DNA of 64,000 nucleotides from Bradyrhizobium sp. AZCC 2176 (lineage in GTDB: Bacteria; Pseudomonadota; Alphaproteobacteria; Rhizobiales; Xanthobacteraceae). Below are positions 28,520 to 38,504 of the stretch, in pieces. A program made the translations under genes and the position numbers. The notes under the pieces are model-generated. The model saw only the letters and a program-made list of their open reading frames with translations, was not told where the DNA came from and did no database searches. Positions within the stretch are counted from its first letter, which is position 1, and every line of letters starts with the position of its first letter. Where the stretch lies: positions 4,119,501 to 4,183,500 of the forward strand of contig NZ_JAZHRX010000001.1 in NCBI RefSeq assembly GCF_036924645.1. Reading direction: 5' to 3'.

Positions 28520-29506
28520 ATGTTTGATCTCAGGGAGCTCGAACGCGCGCACGAGATCGTGGGGCAGGCGGTGCCGCCGACGGCGGCGCATGCGTGGCCG
28601 CTGCTCAGCGACCGGCTCGGCGCTGATGTTGTTGTCAAGCATGAGAACCACACGCCGATCGGCGCCTTCAAGGTGCGTGGCGGGCTGGTCTATCTCGATC
28701 GCCTGAAGCGGGAATCGCCGAACACACCCGGAATCATTTCCGCCACCCGCGGTAATCACGGGCAGAGCCTTGCTTTCGCAGCCGGCCGCCACGGCGTTCG
28801 TGCCGTCATTTATGTGCCGTCAGGCAATTCGGTCGAGAAGAACCGCGCCATGCGGGCGTTCGGCGCCGAGCTGGTCGAGCATGGTGCGGACTTTCAGGCG
28901 GCAGCCGAAGAAGCCCAGCGCCGCGCCCAGTTCGATGGCCTCCACATGGTGCCGTCGTTTCATCCCGACCTCGTGCTCGGCGTCGCGACCTACGCGCTCG
29001 AATTGCTGCGCGCGACGCCAGATCTCGACGTGCTCTATGTGCCGATCGGGCAGGGTTCTGGCATCTGCGGCTGCATCATGGCGCGCGATCTGCTCGGGCG
29101 CAAAACCGAGATCGTCGGCGTGCAGTCGACCGAAGCGCCGTCCTACGCGCTGTCGTTTGCGGCCGGCACGGTCGTGACTACTGAGTCCAGCAACACGCTG
29201 GCCGACGGCATGGCCACCCGCGTTCCCATCGCGGAGGCGCTTGCGGTCATCCGCAAGGGCGCCGCGCGCATCCTGCAGGTCACGGACGACGAGGTCGCCG
29301 TGGCGGTGCGCGCTTACTGGACCGACACGCACAATCTTGCCGAAGGCGCGGGCGCGGCTGCGCTCGCCGCCGCGCTGCAGGAGAAGACGAAGCTCGCCGG
29401 CAAGCGCGTCGGCCTGATCCTGTCAGGCGGCAATATCGATTTCGATCTGTTTCGGAAATGGGTCGCGCCGGTAGCGGTTGCGGCCGAAGCACGAGCGTTG
29501 ACGTGA
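28520..29506 (+). CDS. Threonine dehydratase (PLP, short form)
   Basis: 328 residues; fold type II PLP enzyme with the lysine in GAFKVRGGLVYL and glycine loop ISATRGNHGQSLAFAA. Likely deaminates threonine to 2-oxobutyrate, the isoleucine precursor used by IlvB, which suits its position between ilvB and ilvH. It lacks the C-terminal ACT regulatory domain of biosynthetic IlvA, so it resembles the short catabolic or unregulated form. Serine dehydratase activity is possible. The start lies 15 bases after ilvB, so it is in the same operon. Confidence 0.88.
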   Translation: MFDLRELERAHEIVGQAVPPTAAHAWPLLSDRLGADVVVKHENHTPIGAFKVRGGLVYLDRLKRESPNTPGIISATRGNHGQSLAFAAGRHGVRAVIYVPSGNSVEKNRAMRAFGAELVEHGADFQAAAEEAQRRAQFDGLHMVPSFHPDLVLGVATYALELLRATPDLDVLYVPIGQGSGICGCIMARDLLGRKTEIVGVQSTEAPSYALSFAAGTVVTTESSNTLADGMATRVPIAEALAVIRKGAARILQVTDDEVAVAVRAYWTDTHNLAEGAGAAALAAALQEKTKLAGKRVGLILSGGNIDFDLFRKWVAPVAVAAEARALT

Positions 29507-29530
29507 TGATTGAGAGTGAGAGAGAAGCCG

Positions 29531-29617
29531 TCATGGCCGGGCTTGGCCCGGCCATCCACGACTTCTCTCTTGCGAAAATTTTAGACGTGGATGCCCGGGA
29601 CAAGCCCGGGCATGACG
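29531..29617. repeat. Pair of GC-rich hairpins before ilvH
   Basis: TCATGGCCGGGCTTGGCCCGGCCA (hairpin) and GATGCCCGGGACAAGCCCGGGCATGA (hairpin) face each other around a 31-base AT-richer middle with GTGGAT/ATCCAC. This intergenic palindromic unit separates threonine dehydratase from ilvH within one transcript and may affect messenger stability. Confidence 0.75.
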
Positions 29618-29641
29618 AGTGAGAGATTGATAGGGACGACC

Positions 29642-30184
29642 ATGAACCAGCCCGCATCCGCCTACTTCCTGGAAGAGCGCCACGATCCCAACGAGTCGCA
29701 CACGCTCTCGGTCTTGGTGCAGAACGAGCCCGGCGTGCTCGCGCGCGTGATCGGTCTGTTTTCCGGCCGCGGCTACAACATCGAGAGCCTCACGGTTTCT
29801 GAAACCGAGAGCCAGAAACATCTCTCGCGCATCACCATTGTCACCACGGGCACACCGATGGTGATCGAACAGATCAAGCATCAGCTCGACCGCATGGTGC
29901 CGGTCTACCGTGTCGTCGACATGACGATCACCGGCCGCTCGATCGAGCGGGAACTCGCGATGGTGAAGGTGCGCGGCGGCGGCGACCACCGCGTCGAGGC
30001 GCTGCGGCTGGCGGATGCGTTCCGCGCCCGCGTGATCGACGCAACGACCGAAAGTTTTGTGTTCGAGATCACAGGCAATTCGTCCAAAATCAATCAATTC
30101 ATCGATCTGATGCGCCCGCTCGGCCTGGTCGAGGTGTCGCGCACAGGGGTTGCGGCGATCGGGCGCGGGCCCGAGGGGATGTGA
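29642..30184 (+). CDS. ilvH: Acetolactate synthase small (regulatory) subunit
   Basis: 180 residues from ATG 29642 (MNQPASAYF...). ACT domain HTLSVLVQNEPGVLARVIGLFSGRGYNIESLTVSETE binds valine for feedback inhibition; the C-terminal half SIERELAMVKVRG..., ESFVFEITGNSSKINQFIDLMRPLGLVEVSRTG activates the large subunit. Length matches family. The following methyltransferase gene overlaps its stop. Confidence 0.95.
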   Translation: MNQPASAYFLEERHDPNESHTLSVLVQNEPGVLARVIGLFSGRGYNIESLTVSETESQKHLSRITIVTTGTPMVIEQIKHQLDRMVPVYRVVDMTITGRSIERELAMVKVRGGGDHRVEALRLADAFRARVIDATTESFVFEITGNSSKINQFIDLMRPLGLVEVSRTGVAAIGRGPEGM

Positions 30185-30882
30185 ACATGCTGGCGCGTGA
30201 CTGGTATTACACTCAAAGACGGCAGCTCGGGCTCGATTCCGCGGTTGCCTCGATCTACGACCGGCACGACGATAGCGACGATCGGGCGCGCGCTGCGCTG
30301 GCCATGCTCGGCGTGCAGCGCGGCTGGCGGGTGGCGGATATCGGTTGCGGCAACGGCGTACTGGCCTGCGAGGCGGCGCTGATGGGCGCCGAAGTCGATG
30401 CCATCGACATTTCCCCGGCGATGCTGGCGCTCGCCAATATCCAGGCCCGTGACCGCAAGGTCGCGATCCGCACCCAGCCGGCGGGCCTCCTCAGCTTTAC
30501 CTATCAGCCGAATTCGTATGATCTGATCGTCAGCGAATTCACGCTGCATCATCTGCCGGATTTCTGGAAGGCGGTGGCGCTGGCGCGGATCTATACCGCG
30601 CTGAAGCCCGGTGCGAATTTCTACCTGCGCGACATCGTGTTCGTCAGCATGCCCGACGGCGCTGAGCGCGATGTCGAGCAATGGGCGGATTTCACCATCA
30701 AGAACCACGATTTCCAGCGCGAGGGCGTCGTCACCCATATGCGCGACGAATACTCGACCTTCGGCTGGGTGATCGAGCGCATGCTGACCGATATCGGTTT
30801 TGTGCTGGAATCGGTCGACTATCACGCCCCGCTGCATGGTACCTATCTCCTGCGCAAACCGAAGCCGGATCAACAGAGCTAG
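30181..30882 (+). CDS. Class I SAM-dependent methyltransferase
   Basis: About 233 residues. The SAM-binding fold is clear: VADIGCGNGVLACEAALMGAEVDAIDIS, a post-motif stretch DLIVSEFTLHHLPDFWKA, and LKPGANFYLRDIVF. The substrate is not predictable. The GTG at 30181 overlaps the ilvH stop (GTGA), which implies coupling; an ATG at 30187 is the alternative. The position at the end of the ilv operon suggests co-expression, though not necessarily shared pathway. Confidence 0.85.
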   Translation: MNMLARDWYYTQRRQLGLDSAVASIYDRHDDSDDRARAALAMLGVQRGWRVADIGCGNGVLACEAALMGAEVDAIDISPAMLALANIQARDRKVAIRTQPAGLLSFTYQPNSYDLIVSEFTLHHLPDFWKAVALARIYTALKPGANFYLRDIVFVSMPDGAERDVEQWADFTIKNHDFQREGVVTHMRDEYSTFGWVIERMLTDIGFVLESVDYHAPLHGTYLLRKPKPDQQS

Positions 30883-30888
30883 AAAAAA

Positions 30889-31761
30889 ATGAAACCGGCT
30901 GATGTCTGCATCGCCGTGCTGGTCGCGGTGATCTGGGGCCTTGCCTTTGTCGCGAGCCGCATCGCGCTGAACGAGTTTTCGCCGGAATTGATGACGACGC
31001 TGCGCTTTTCCATCGCCGCCTTGCCCTGCCTGTTCGTGGCGCGGCCGAAGGTTTCATGGACGGTGCTGGCCTCGATCAGCTTCACTTTGTTCCTCGGCCA
31101 GTTTCTGGCGCAAGCCTTTGCCATTGCGCACGGCGTTCCCGTCGGCCTTTCCAGCGTGATCGTGCAGAGCCAGGCGCTGTTCACCATCGGCTTTGCCGCG
31201 CTGTTGTTCCGCGAGCGGCCGGGCGTGTGGCAGGCCGTCGGCATCGGAGTTGCCACGGCGGGCCTGCTGATGATCTGCGGCACCGTCGGTTACGATTTCA
31301 GCATCAGTGCGTTTGCGATCTTGATGATCTCGCCGCTCAGCTTCGCGGCCGGCAATCTGCTGCTGCGGCGCGCGCAGGGCGTGCCGATGTTCGACCTGTT
31401 CGCGTGGCTGTGCCTGGTCGCGGCAATTCCGCTGTTGGCGCTGACGCTGGTCAGCAACGGTCCGCAGCCGACCTGGCATGCGCTGACCCATATGTCGCTG
31501 ACCGGTCTGATGTGCATGATCGGTCTCGGCGGCGTCTCCACCAGCATCGCTTACTGGCTGTGGGGCAGGCTGCTCCGGGATCACCCCGCCGCGCAGGTAG
31601 TGCCGTTCGCGCTGCTGGTGCCGTTCGTCGGTTCCGCCGCCTCCAGCGTGGTGTTCGGCGAAACCTTCGGGCCGCTTCGGCTGGCCGGGATGGTCACGGT
31701 GGTCGGTGGCATCGCCGTGATGTTGCTGTCGAGGCCACAAGTCCTGCCGAAAATCGCGTGA
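30889..31761 (+). CDS. EamA/DMT family transporter
   Basis: 290 residues with ten hydrophobic segments and duplicated EamA repeats (DVCIAVLVAVIWGLAFVASR at the start; the second repeat begins near ISAFAILMISPLSFAAGNLLLRRAQG). Members export amino acids or metabolites across the inner membrane (RhtA, YdcZ types). It starts six bases after the methyltransferase and is followed by a LysE exporter, so export of amino acids made by the ilv genes is a reasonable guess. Its 3' end is duplicated at 32405-32659. Confidence 0.88.
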   Translation: MKPADVCIAVLVAVIWGLAFVASRIALNEFSPELMTTLRFSIAALPCLFVARPKVSWTVLASISFTLFLGQFLAQAFAIAHGVPVGLSSVIVQSQALFTIGFAALLFRERPGVWQAVGIGVATAGLLMICGTVGYDFSISAFAILMISPLSFAAGNLLLRRAQGVPMFDLFAWLCLVAAIPLLALTLVSNGPQPTWHALTHMSLTGLMCMIGLGGVSTSIAYWLWGRLLRDHPAAQVVPFALLVPFVGSAASSVVFGETFGPLRLAGMVTVVGGIAVMLLSRPQVLPKIA

Positions 31762-31768
31762 GCACCTA

Positions 31769-32371
31769 ATGTCGCAGCCGCTCTTTATCGCCTTGGTTGT
31801 TTTTGCCGCAGTCATGGCGTTCACGCCAGGGCCCAACAACGTCTTGGTGCTGTCGTCGGGACTCACTTACGGCTTCCGGCGCACCCTTCCGCACATCGCA
31901 GGCATCGCGATCGGAGTTTCATTTATGGTGGCGGCCATGGGCCTCGGCCTGGGGACGATCTTCATCGCCTATCCGGTTTTGCAGACCGTTCTGAAATACG
32001 CCGGCATCGCCTATCTGATCTACCTGGCCTTTGGTATCGCGATGTCTGCGTCCGTTGCGCGAGGTCAGGACAGCCAGCGCGGCCCCATGACGTTCTGGAC
32101 TGCGGCGCTATTCCAATGGGTCAACGTCAAGGGCTGGGTGATGGCGATTGGCATCATTACCGCCTATTCCGCGATTGCCAGCTTTCCCTGGAATATCGCG
32201 ATGCAGGCCGCCCTGATGTTCGTCATGGGAGGGTTATCCTCGCTTGTGTGGGCAGTTTTCGGCAGTTCGCTGCGGCGGATCCTGCCGTCGCCCGGGGCCG
32301 TCAGGGCTTTCAATATCCTGATGGCCCTGCTGCTGCTGGCCTCGCTCTATCCAGTCTTGATGGATGCGTGA
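31769..32371 (+). CDS. LysE family amino acid exporter, copy 1
   Basis: 200 residues with six hydrophobic segments and the LysE/RhtB opening AFTPGPNNVLVLSSGLTYGFRRTLPHIAGIAIG; the central FWTAALFQWVNVKGWVMAIG is also typical. It exports amino acids. It lies seven bases after the EamA gene. A paralog, copy 2, lies 897 bp downstream as part of a tandem duplication. Confidence 0.9.
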   Translation: MSQPLFIALVVFAAVMAFTPGPNNVLVLSSGLTYGFRRTLPHIAGIAIGVSFMVAAMGLGLGTIFIAYPVLQTVLKYAGIAYLIYLAFGIAMSASVARGQDSQRGPMTFWTAALFQWVNVKGWVMAIGIITAYSAIASFPWNIAMQAALMFVMGGLSSLVWAVFGSSLRRILPSPGAVRAFNILMALLLLASLYPVLMDA

Positions 32372-32404
32372 TGCCGCACCGCGCCATGCATAAACGGGTT
32401 TTTT

Positions 32405-32659
32405 CCAGCATCGCCTGCTGGCTGTGGGGCAGGGCCGCTCCGGGATCACCCCGCCGCGCAGGTGGTGCCGTTCGCGCTGCTGGTGCCGTTCGTCGGTTCC
32501 GCCGCCTCCAGCGTGGTGTTCGGCGAGACGTTCGGGCCGCTTCGGCTGGCCGGGATGGTCACGGTGGTGAGCGGCATTGCCATCATGCTGCTGTCGATGC
32601 GTACCAAGATTTCAGAAGATTCGGCTTCAGAAAAACAAGCTCTGCCAAAGATCGCGTGA
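32405..32659 (+). pseudogene. Duplicated 3' fragment of the EamA transporter gene
   Basis: This stretch copies 31541-31761 (the last quarter of the EamA gene) at roughly nine bases in ten, including the stop. It has no start region, and extra bases near 32430 (GGGCAGGGCCGCTCC against GGGCAGGCTGCTCC) shift the frame. It cannot make a transporter. It marks one edge of the duplication that also produced LysE copy 2. Confidence 0.88.
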
Positions 32660-32665
32660 GGCCCC

Positions 32666-33274
32666 ATGTCGCATTCGCTCCTGATCGCCTTCGTCATGTT
32701 CGCCACCGTGATGTTCTTCACGCCGGGGCCGAACAACATCATGTTGCTGTCGTCGGGGCTGACCTACGGCTTCCGCCCGACCATCCCGCACATCATGGGC
32801 ATCACGGTGGGCTTCGCCTTCATGGTCGGCGCGGTCGGTCTCGGGCTCGGGACCATCTTCATCGCCTATCCGATTTTGCAGACCATCCTGAAATATGCCG
32901 GGGTGGCCTACCTGATCTATCTGGCCGCCCATATCGCAATGTCCGAGCCGCCCTCGGCGGATCCGGACAAACGCCACGGTGCCCGCCCGATGACGTTCTG
33001 GGGCGCGGCCATGTTCCAGTGGGTCAATGCCAAGGGCTGGGTGATGGTGATCGGCACTATCACCGCCTATGCGGCGATCGCCGTCTATCCCTGGAACATC
33101 GCGATCCAGGTCGGCTTAAGCCTGCTCCTGGGCATCCTGTCCTGCACCGCCTGGGCCCTGTTCGGCAGCGCGCTGCGGCCGGTCCTGACCTCCCGGCGGG
33201 CGGTGCGGGCCTTCAACATCGTCATGGCGGTGCTGCTCCTGGCCTCGCTCTATCCGGTCTTCATGGACGCATGA
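32666..33274 (+). CDS. LysE family amino acid exporter, copy 2
   Basis: 202 residues, same fold as copy 1 (FFTPGPNNIMLLSSGLTYGFRPTIPHIMGITVG; FWGAAMFQWVNAKGWVMVIG). Compared with copy 1 it differs at about a quarter of bases and carries a different loop near residues 93-107. It follows the EamA fragment by six bases. Identical 30-odd-base sequences (TGATGCCGCACCG...CATGCATAAACGGGTTT) follow both LysE stops, fixing the far edge of the duplicated unit. It is intact and presumably functional. Confidence 0.9.
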   Translation: MSHSLLIAFVMFATVMFFTPGPNNIMLLSSGLTYGFRPTIPHIMGITVGFAFMVGAVGLGLGTIFIAYPILQTILKYAGVAYLIYLAAHIAMSEPPSADPDKRHGARPMTFWGAAMFQWVNAKGWVMVIGTITAYAAIAVYPWNIAIQVGLSLLLGILSCTAWALFGSALRPVLTSRRAVRAFNIVMAVLLLASLYPVFMDA

Positions 33275-33311
33275 TGCCGCACCGGGCCATGCATAAACGG
33301 GTTTCCTTTGA

Positions 33312-34439
<1,128 letters not shown>

Positions 34440-35091
34440 GGGTGGTCGGATCCGGTAGGGTGGGCAAAGCCAACGGGTCGCGCGAATGCGCGCCCGATAA
34501 CAGGCTCCGCGTGCCCACCGTGCAGGATGACCAAGTGGATAGATGGTGGGCACGGCGCAAAGAGCGCCTTTGCCCACCCTACAAAGCTCGCTCGCGCTGC
34601 AACACGAAATCTTAAGCGTTGATCGGCATTATCCGGCGCGATCGCAAACGCGGTCTCGCAGTTTCTTCGAAGAATTGATGGCTCAACCAGATTCTTCAAC
34701 GCGCCGCGCCGGGTGCGCCGCCCGAGCCGAAACGAAGAGCTGACGCTTCATGCACATTCTTGGTGCGAAGCAATTCAACAAATACATTAGCGACGGAAAA
34801 GTCAGCGTTTACTGAGCCAAAGCGCGGTTGCTTAATCTGCGCTCTCATTCGTGAAACGAGTTCGACGGCGCACTGAACACCAGGCTGGTATCGGTTTCTT
34901 CATTCCGAACGTCTCACGTGTTGGATCGGCACGCGGCCATCGGCAATCGGAGCTGGCGGCAGACCGGCAGGCGCTGGCCGTTTCCGCCGGCGCGCTTCCC
35001 GTGGCTGGATCGCGCGCTGGATGGTCTGTGACCGGTTCGGACTTTGCGCGCGCCGTGACCACGGCGCGCAGGCAAGACTCAATTCGTCCGC
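34440..35091. other. Repeat-rich intergenic region after ilvC
   Basis: The first 140 bases are a REP-type element (34455-34582). The remaining 500 bases hold no gene I can support: candidate frames are short and lack family resemblance. A GC-rich hairpin GCGCGCCGTG-acc-ACGGCGCGC lies around 35047-35070. A perfect 13-base tandem repeat CTCAATTCGTCCG (35078-35090 and 35091-35103) spans the stop codon of the following DUF2336 gene. Confidence 0.6.
34455..34582. repeat. REP-type element, GTAGGGTGGGC family
   Basis: 128 bp bounded by GTAGGGTGGGCAAAG and its inverse CTTTGCCCACCCTAC, with an internal GTGCCCACC and GGTGGGCAC. It belongs to the same family as the repeats flanking the transposase at 44486-45112. 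A diverged full-length relative lies at 51032-51228 (shared GGGTCGCGCGAA.GCGCGCCCGAT.ACAGGCTCCGCG). Confidence 0.85.
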
Positions 35092-36198
35092 TCAATTCGT
35101 CCGGATGATCGGTTCTTTCTCGATCTTGTTGTGCAACTGCCAGAAGCGGACGGTGCGCTGGGCCGTTTCCATCGACAGTTTGCGGAAATCACGTTGCGCG
35201 ATCTCCAGCGTCTGTTCGCTGATCGCAGGCTTGACCGGCCGGTTGCGCAGGATGGACTCGACCGTCGGCCAGTTCAGGCGTGCGGAGCGGCAGGGAATCA
35301 GGATCAGGTCGGCCCGCGGCCCTTCCATCAGCCGGGCCGTCATTTCGACCGGCATTTCGTTGAGAACCGCAAGCGCCACGGTGACCTCGTCGAACTTGTT
35401 CGACTCGGCGAATTTGTAGACCGCCGCGTCGTCCAGCTCGTTCAGCCCCTTCATCAGCTTCACGAGCTCCTCGGCAACGCCGAAGCTGCGGCTCGGGGGC
35501 GGAGCCTCGCGGGCGATCTCGTTCAAGACCCGCTTGATCTCTTCCTGGACGGTGGGCGGCGCGATCGCTAAAAGCCGGGCGCGAACCGCATCCTTGGCGC
35601 GGCGCAACAGGTCAGCAATGAACTTTGCCGGAAAATCGGCGCGCAGGCTGAGGATTTCCACCAGTTCGTCGTCCGCGCCGGCGCGGGCGACGATCGTGGA
35701 AAAGCCCTGGTCGGAGAACTTGGCGCTGGCGTTGTTGGCGAGTTTTCGGATCACCTGGCCTTCGCCGCGGTCGACGATGACGTCGGTGACGGCGGCGGGC
35801 AGTTCGGCACGGCCGGAAATGGCGAGCAGGTGATCCTGCCCTTTGCTGCTGGCGATCTCGACCAGCACGTCGGTCCCGAGCCGGCTGGAATTGGCAAGCA
35901 CGGTGCCGGCGACTTCGATCTCGTCGTCCCAGGCAAGATGCTGGATGACCTCGAACGGGGCGTAGTCGAGCGGCGCCAGCCGCTTCGAGAGTTCGGCCTT
36001 GGCGCGCGTTTCGACGCGCGCGATCAGGAGGCAGAGCACGTCGTCGAAGACCTTGACCTGGTCGTCGCTGAGACGGTCTCCATCATGGAGGAAGAGGTCG
36101 GTGACCTGCCGCAGGGTTTCCACCCGCTTGGCAGACGAGCCGCCTCTGACGGCATCTTCGAGTTCGGCAATGATCGAGTGCGCCGGCTGTTGCACCAT
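35092..36198 (-). CDS. DUF2336 domain-containing protein
   Basis: 368 residues from ATG 36198 (MVQQPAHSIIAELEDAVRGG...). The body is all-helical and repeat-like, with ELSKRLAPLDYAPFEVIQHLAWDDEIEVAGTVLANS, the typical DUF2336 core of alphaproteobacteria. No membrane segment. Function is not established; these proteins look like HEAT-type scaffolds. An upstream in-frame start at 36303 would add 35 unrelated residues and is less likely. The last codons lie in a 13-bp tandem repeat. Confidence 0.85.
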   Translation of the reverse strand: MVQQPAHSIIAELEDAVRGGSSAKRVETLRQVTDLFLHDGDRLSDDQVKVFDDVLCLLIARVETRAKAELSKRLAPLDYAPFEVIQHLAWDDEIEVAGTVLANSSRLGTDVLVEIASSKGQDHLLAISGRAELPAAVTDVIVDRGEGQVIRKLANNASAKFSDQGFSTIVARAGADDELVEILSLRADFPAKFIADLLRRAKDAVRARLLAIAPPTVQEEIKRVLNEIAREAPPPSRSFGVAEELVKLMKGLNELDDAAVYKFAESNKFDEVTVALAVLNEMPVEMTARLMEGPRADLILIPCRSARLNWPTVESILRNRPVKPAISEQTLEIAQRDFRKLSMETAQRTVRFWQLHNKIEKEPIIRTN

Positions 36199-36653
36199 TG
36201 TGGGCAGCCTGTCTGGTTGTTGAAGGGTTGGCGTGCACAATGACGAGCCGAGCCTTACGCTCGCGTTAAAGGCCAGAACCGGTAGAATACAGATCGACTG
36301 CACGTGAAACAGGCAAGCGACCGGCTACGGTCGTGGCAGACATACCGGCGTTGAAGCACGCCGCGCATTGCAAACGCCGCGTTCCGAATTGCTTTACCAA
36401 TGCGATCGGGACGTATGCGGCGATTTCACGCGATAATTCGCCGATGTCGAACCGCATCATGCATGCGCCACCGCTTCCGGTATCCCGGTCCGGCTGCTAT
36501 CCTCTCTAAACCGTTCCCGGGATAAATCGAATAGCAACTTGCCGAACAAGACACCGTCAAGGCTGGCCGCACCCGCGGAGGAAGCTCACGCAGCCAGCGC
36601 TTAAGCATTCCTTCACGACGAACTTCATTAAACCTCTCACAAGGGCTTGGGTC
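36199..36653. other. Intergenic region between DUF2336 and SDR genes
   Basis: 455 bases between divergent genes. No supported gene, repeat or hairpin terminator. Small candidate frames on the minus strand have no recognisable features. Promoters for both flanking genes must lie here but I cannot place them. Confidence 0.4.
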
Positions 36654-37505
36654 ATGAGATCTGTTGTCATCACCGGCGCGTCCACCGGTATCGGCTGGGC
36701 CAGCGCGAAACTGCTGCTCGATCGCGGCTTCCGCGTGTTCGGCAGCGTGCGCAAGCAGGCCGACGCCGACCGCCTGAGGAGCGAGTTCGGGGCGAATTTT
36801 TCGCCGCTGATCTTCGACGTCACCGATGAAGCCGCCGTGCTGTCCGCCGCGCGCGAGGTCCGTAGCGCCCTCAACGGCGAAACGCTCGCCGGCCTCGTCA
36901 ACAATGCCGGCATCGCAGTCTCAGGTCCCGTGCTCGAACTCGCCGCCGACGAATTCCGCCGCCAGATGGAGGTCAATTTCATCGGGCCCATCATTGCGAC
37001 CCAGGCGTTCGGGCCGCTGCTCGGCTCCGATCCGGCCCTGAAGGGACCGAAGGGGCGGATCGTGATGATCTCCTCGGTCGCCGGCAAGAACGGCAACCCG
37101 ATGACCTCGGCCTATTCCGCCTCCAAGCATGCGATCGAGGGACTGTCGGAGAGCCTGCGCCGCGAACTGATGCTGTTCGGGATCGACGTCATCATCATTG
37201 CGCCGGGCGCGGTAAAGACGCCGATCTGGAGCAAGGCCGAGGAAGTCGACATCTCCGCCTACAAGAACTCGCCGTATTTTCCGGCGCTGGAGAAAATCCG
37301 CGCCTTCATGCTGGGCCTTGGCGCGACCGGATTGCCGGCGGCGACGATTGCCGAGAAGGTGTTCGGGGCATTGACGCTGCCGAACCCCAAGGTGCGCTAC
37401 GTGATCGCGCCGGATCCGATGCGCCAGTTGATGGCGGCGGTGCTGCCCAAGCGTACCCTCGACAGGATCATCGCCAAGCGCCTCGGATTGACGCCGCAGG
37501 GATGA
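36654..37505 (+). CDS. Short-chain dehydrogenase/reductase
   Basis: 283 residues. Rossmann motif VVITGASTGIGWASA at residues 4-18, NNAG at about 82-85, catalytic Ser in VMISSVAGKNG and YxxxK in SAYSASKHAIEG. The classical SDR arrangement; oxidises or reduces an alcohol/keto group with NAD(P). The C-terminal extension (VRYVIAPDPMRQLMAAVLPKRTLDRIIAKRLGL) resembles SDRs acting on lipophilic or retinol-like substrates. Substrate unknown. Confidence 0.92.
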   Translation: MRSVVITGASTGIGWASAKLLLDRGFRVFGSVRKQADADRLRSEFGANFSPLIFDVTDEAAVLSAAREVRSALNGETLAGLVNNAGIAVSGPVLELAADEFRRQMEVNFIGPIIATQAFGPLLGSDPALKGPKGRIVMISSVAGKNGNPMTSAYSASKHAIEGLSESLRRELMLFGIDVIIIAPGAVKTPIWSKAEEVDISAYKNSPYFPALEKIRAFMLGLGATGLPAATIAEKVFGALTLPNPKVRYVIAPDPMRQLMAAVLPKRTLDRIIAKRLGLTPQG

Positions 37506-37551
37506 GTATGACGCAAGCGCGCGCCAAAGAACGCGAAGGCCTCGTCCGCCA

Positions 37552-37794
37552 GTGACGACGGGAAAGAGCAGAGCGGAGCTGACGCAAATCGCCGACGACG
37601 CGCTTCGCAGCCAGCCGGGATGCGAAACGGCATCGGTCCCCGCCGTGCGCGGGCTTCCCAACATCCGCGAGGGCCGGAATTGGGAAATCCCCAACGTGGT
37701 GCTTGGCGACAGCCTGATCAGCGACGTCGACCGGGCCGTCATCACCGTGCACCGCCGGCTGGGACGGAAATACCATCTGCTCGGGGATGACTAG
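37552..37794 (+). CDS. Small hypothetical protein
   Basis: 80 residues from GTG 37552 (TTGKSRAELTQIADDALRSQPGCETASVPAVRGLPN...). No signal peptide or membrane segment; composition fits a folded cytosolic protein with a helix followed by strands (NWEIPNVVLGD, RAVITVHRRLGRKYHLL). I recognise no family. It lies 46 bases after the SDR on the same strand. The GTG start and the lack of family support keep confidence moderate. Confidence 0.5.
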   Translation: MTTGKSRAELTQIADDALRSQPGCETASVPAVRGLPNIREGRNWEIPNVVLGDSLISDVDRAVITVHRRLGRKYHLLGDD

Positions 37795-37965
37795 CTAGGG
37801 CGCGTACTCACAAATTTCGGTCAGGTCCACTTTGCGGCTAAAGCGGCGTGGTTGCTGCGCGGCAGCGAAATGGCGCTTTTCCACAATAGGCGCATGACCA
37901 TCTATCACCTGCGACCCGTGTCAGGTTTGTAAGTGCCTGACCGGATGGCTGTGGCAGCCACGAAT

Positions 37966-38406
37966 TTATTCTCTAACAAAGATATGAGACTTTATCTTCC
38001 ACTGTCCGTCGGGTTGGCGTTCAAGGAGTCTCACAGTGCTGCCGGAAATTGACGCCGCCTTCTCATTCACCATTAACGTGGCCGTGAAATGAGACGTGGT
38101 ATAGGCGTAGTTCCCGATGGGTAGCACATCCACCAGCTCAAGCTTGTGATTTCTGACGCTTCTTCCCCGCCCAGCAAAGAAATCACGGATTGCCAAAGGG
38201 CCGGTGACGGGCTGCGCGCCAGGCGGCATCAATCTGCCGTCAGCGGTGTACAATGGTAATAGGGCATCGAAGTCTGCGTTGTTAATGGCGGCATCCCATT
38301 GGGCGTTCATCGACGCCACCTTATCTGCGAGCGGATCCGCCAATACTTGACTGGCGTGGCTGACAATCAGAAGAAGGGCGAATGAAATAAGCGAAATGCG
38401 AGTCAT
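37966..38406 (-). CDS. Secreted SnoaL/NTF2-like (DUF4440) protein
   Basis: 146 residues with a signal peptide (ISLISFALLLIVSHASQVLA). The mature part has the DUF4440/SgcJ-type cone fold pattern: VASMNAQWDAAINNADFDALLPLYTADGRLMPPGAQPVTGPLAIRDFF and a closing LLERQPDGQWKIKSHIF. Ligand or activity unknown. It is downstream of the HxlR regulator gene and has its own copy of the regulator's palindrome 68 bases before its start, so it is probably under that regulator. Base composition is somewhat AT-richer than the neighbourhood. Confidence 0.82.
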   Translation of the reverse strand: MTRISLISFALLLIVSHASQVLADPLADKVASMNAQWDAAINNADFDALLPLYTADGRLMPPGAQPVTGPLAIRDFFAGRGRSVRNHKLELVDVLPIGNYAYTTSHFTATLMVNEKAASISGSTVRLLERQPDGQWKIKSHIFVRE

Positions 38407-38473
38407 CTTTGCCTCCTTTTAGCTGAGATGCTTTTCGCGTGAGCGCATTCGCAGCTACTACTGGGGGAAGCGC

Positions 38474-38492
38474 TAGTCCAAAAACTGGACTG
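38474..38492. promoter_or_regulatory. Palindromic operator upstream of the DUF4440 gene
   Basis: TAGTCCA-AAAAC-TGGACTG, an inverted repeat with AGTCCA/TGGACT arms and 5-base spacer. It is the same site, with inverted spacer, as the one upstream of the HxlR gene at 39231-39249. Binding by the HxlR protein is inferred. Confidence 0.8.
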
Positions 38493-38504
38493 AAGAGGGT
38501 GTTC

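Noticed and set aside
34750..34815. 21-codon frame MHILGAKQFNKYISDGK... as a possible leader peptide
   Set aside because: No bias towards a regulatory amino acid, no attenuator structure and no downstream gene on that strand.
36266..36460. 64-codon minus-strand frame between DUF2336 and SDR genes
   Set aside because: No recognisable features and no context; cannot be supported.
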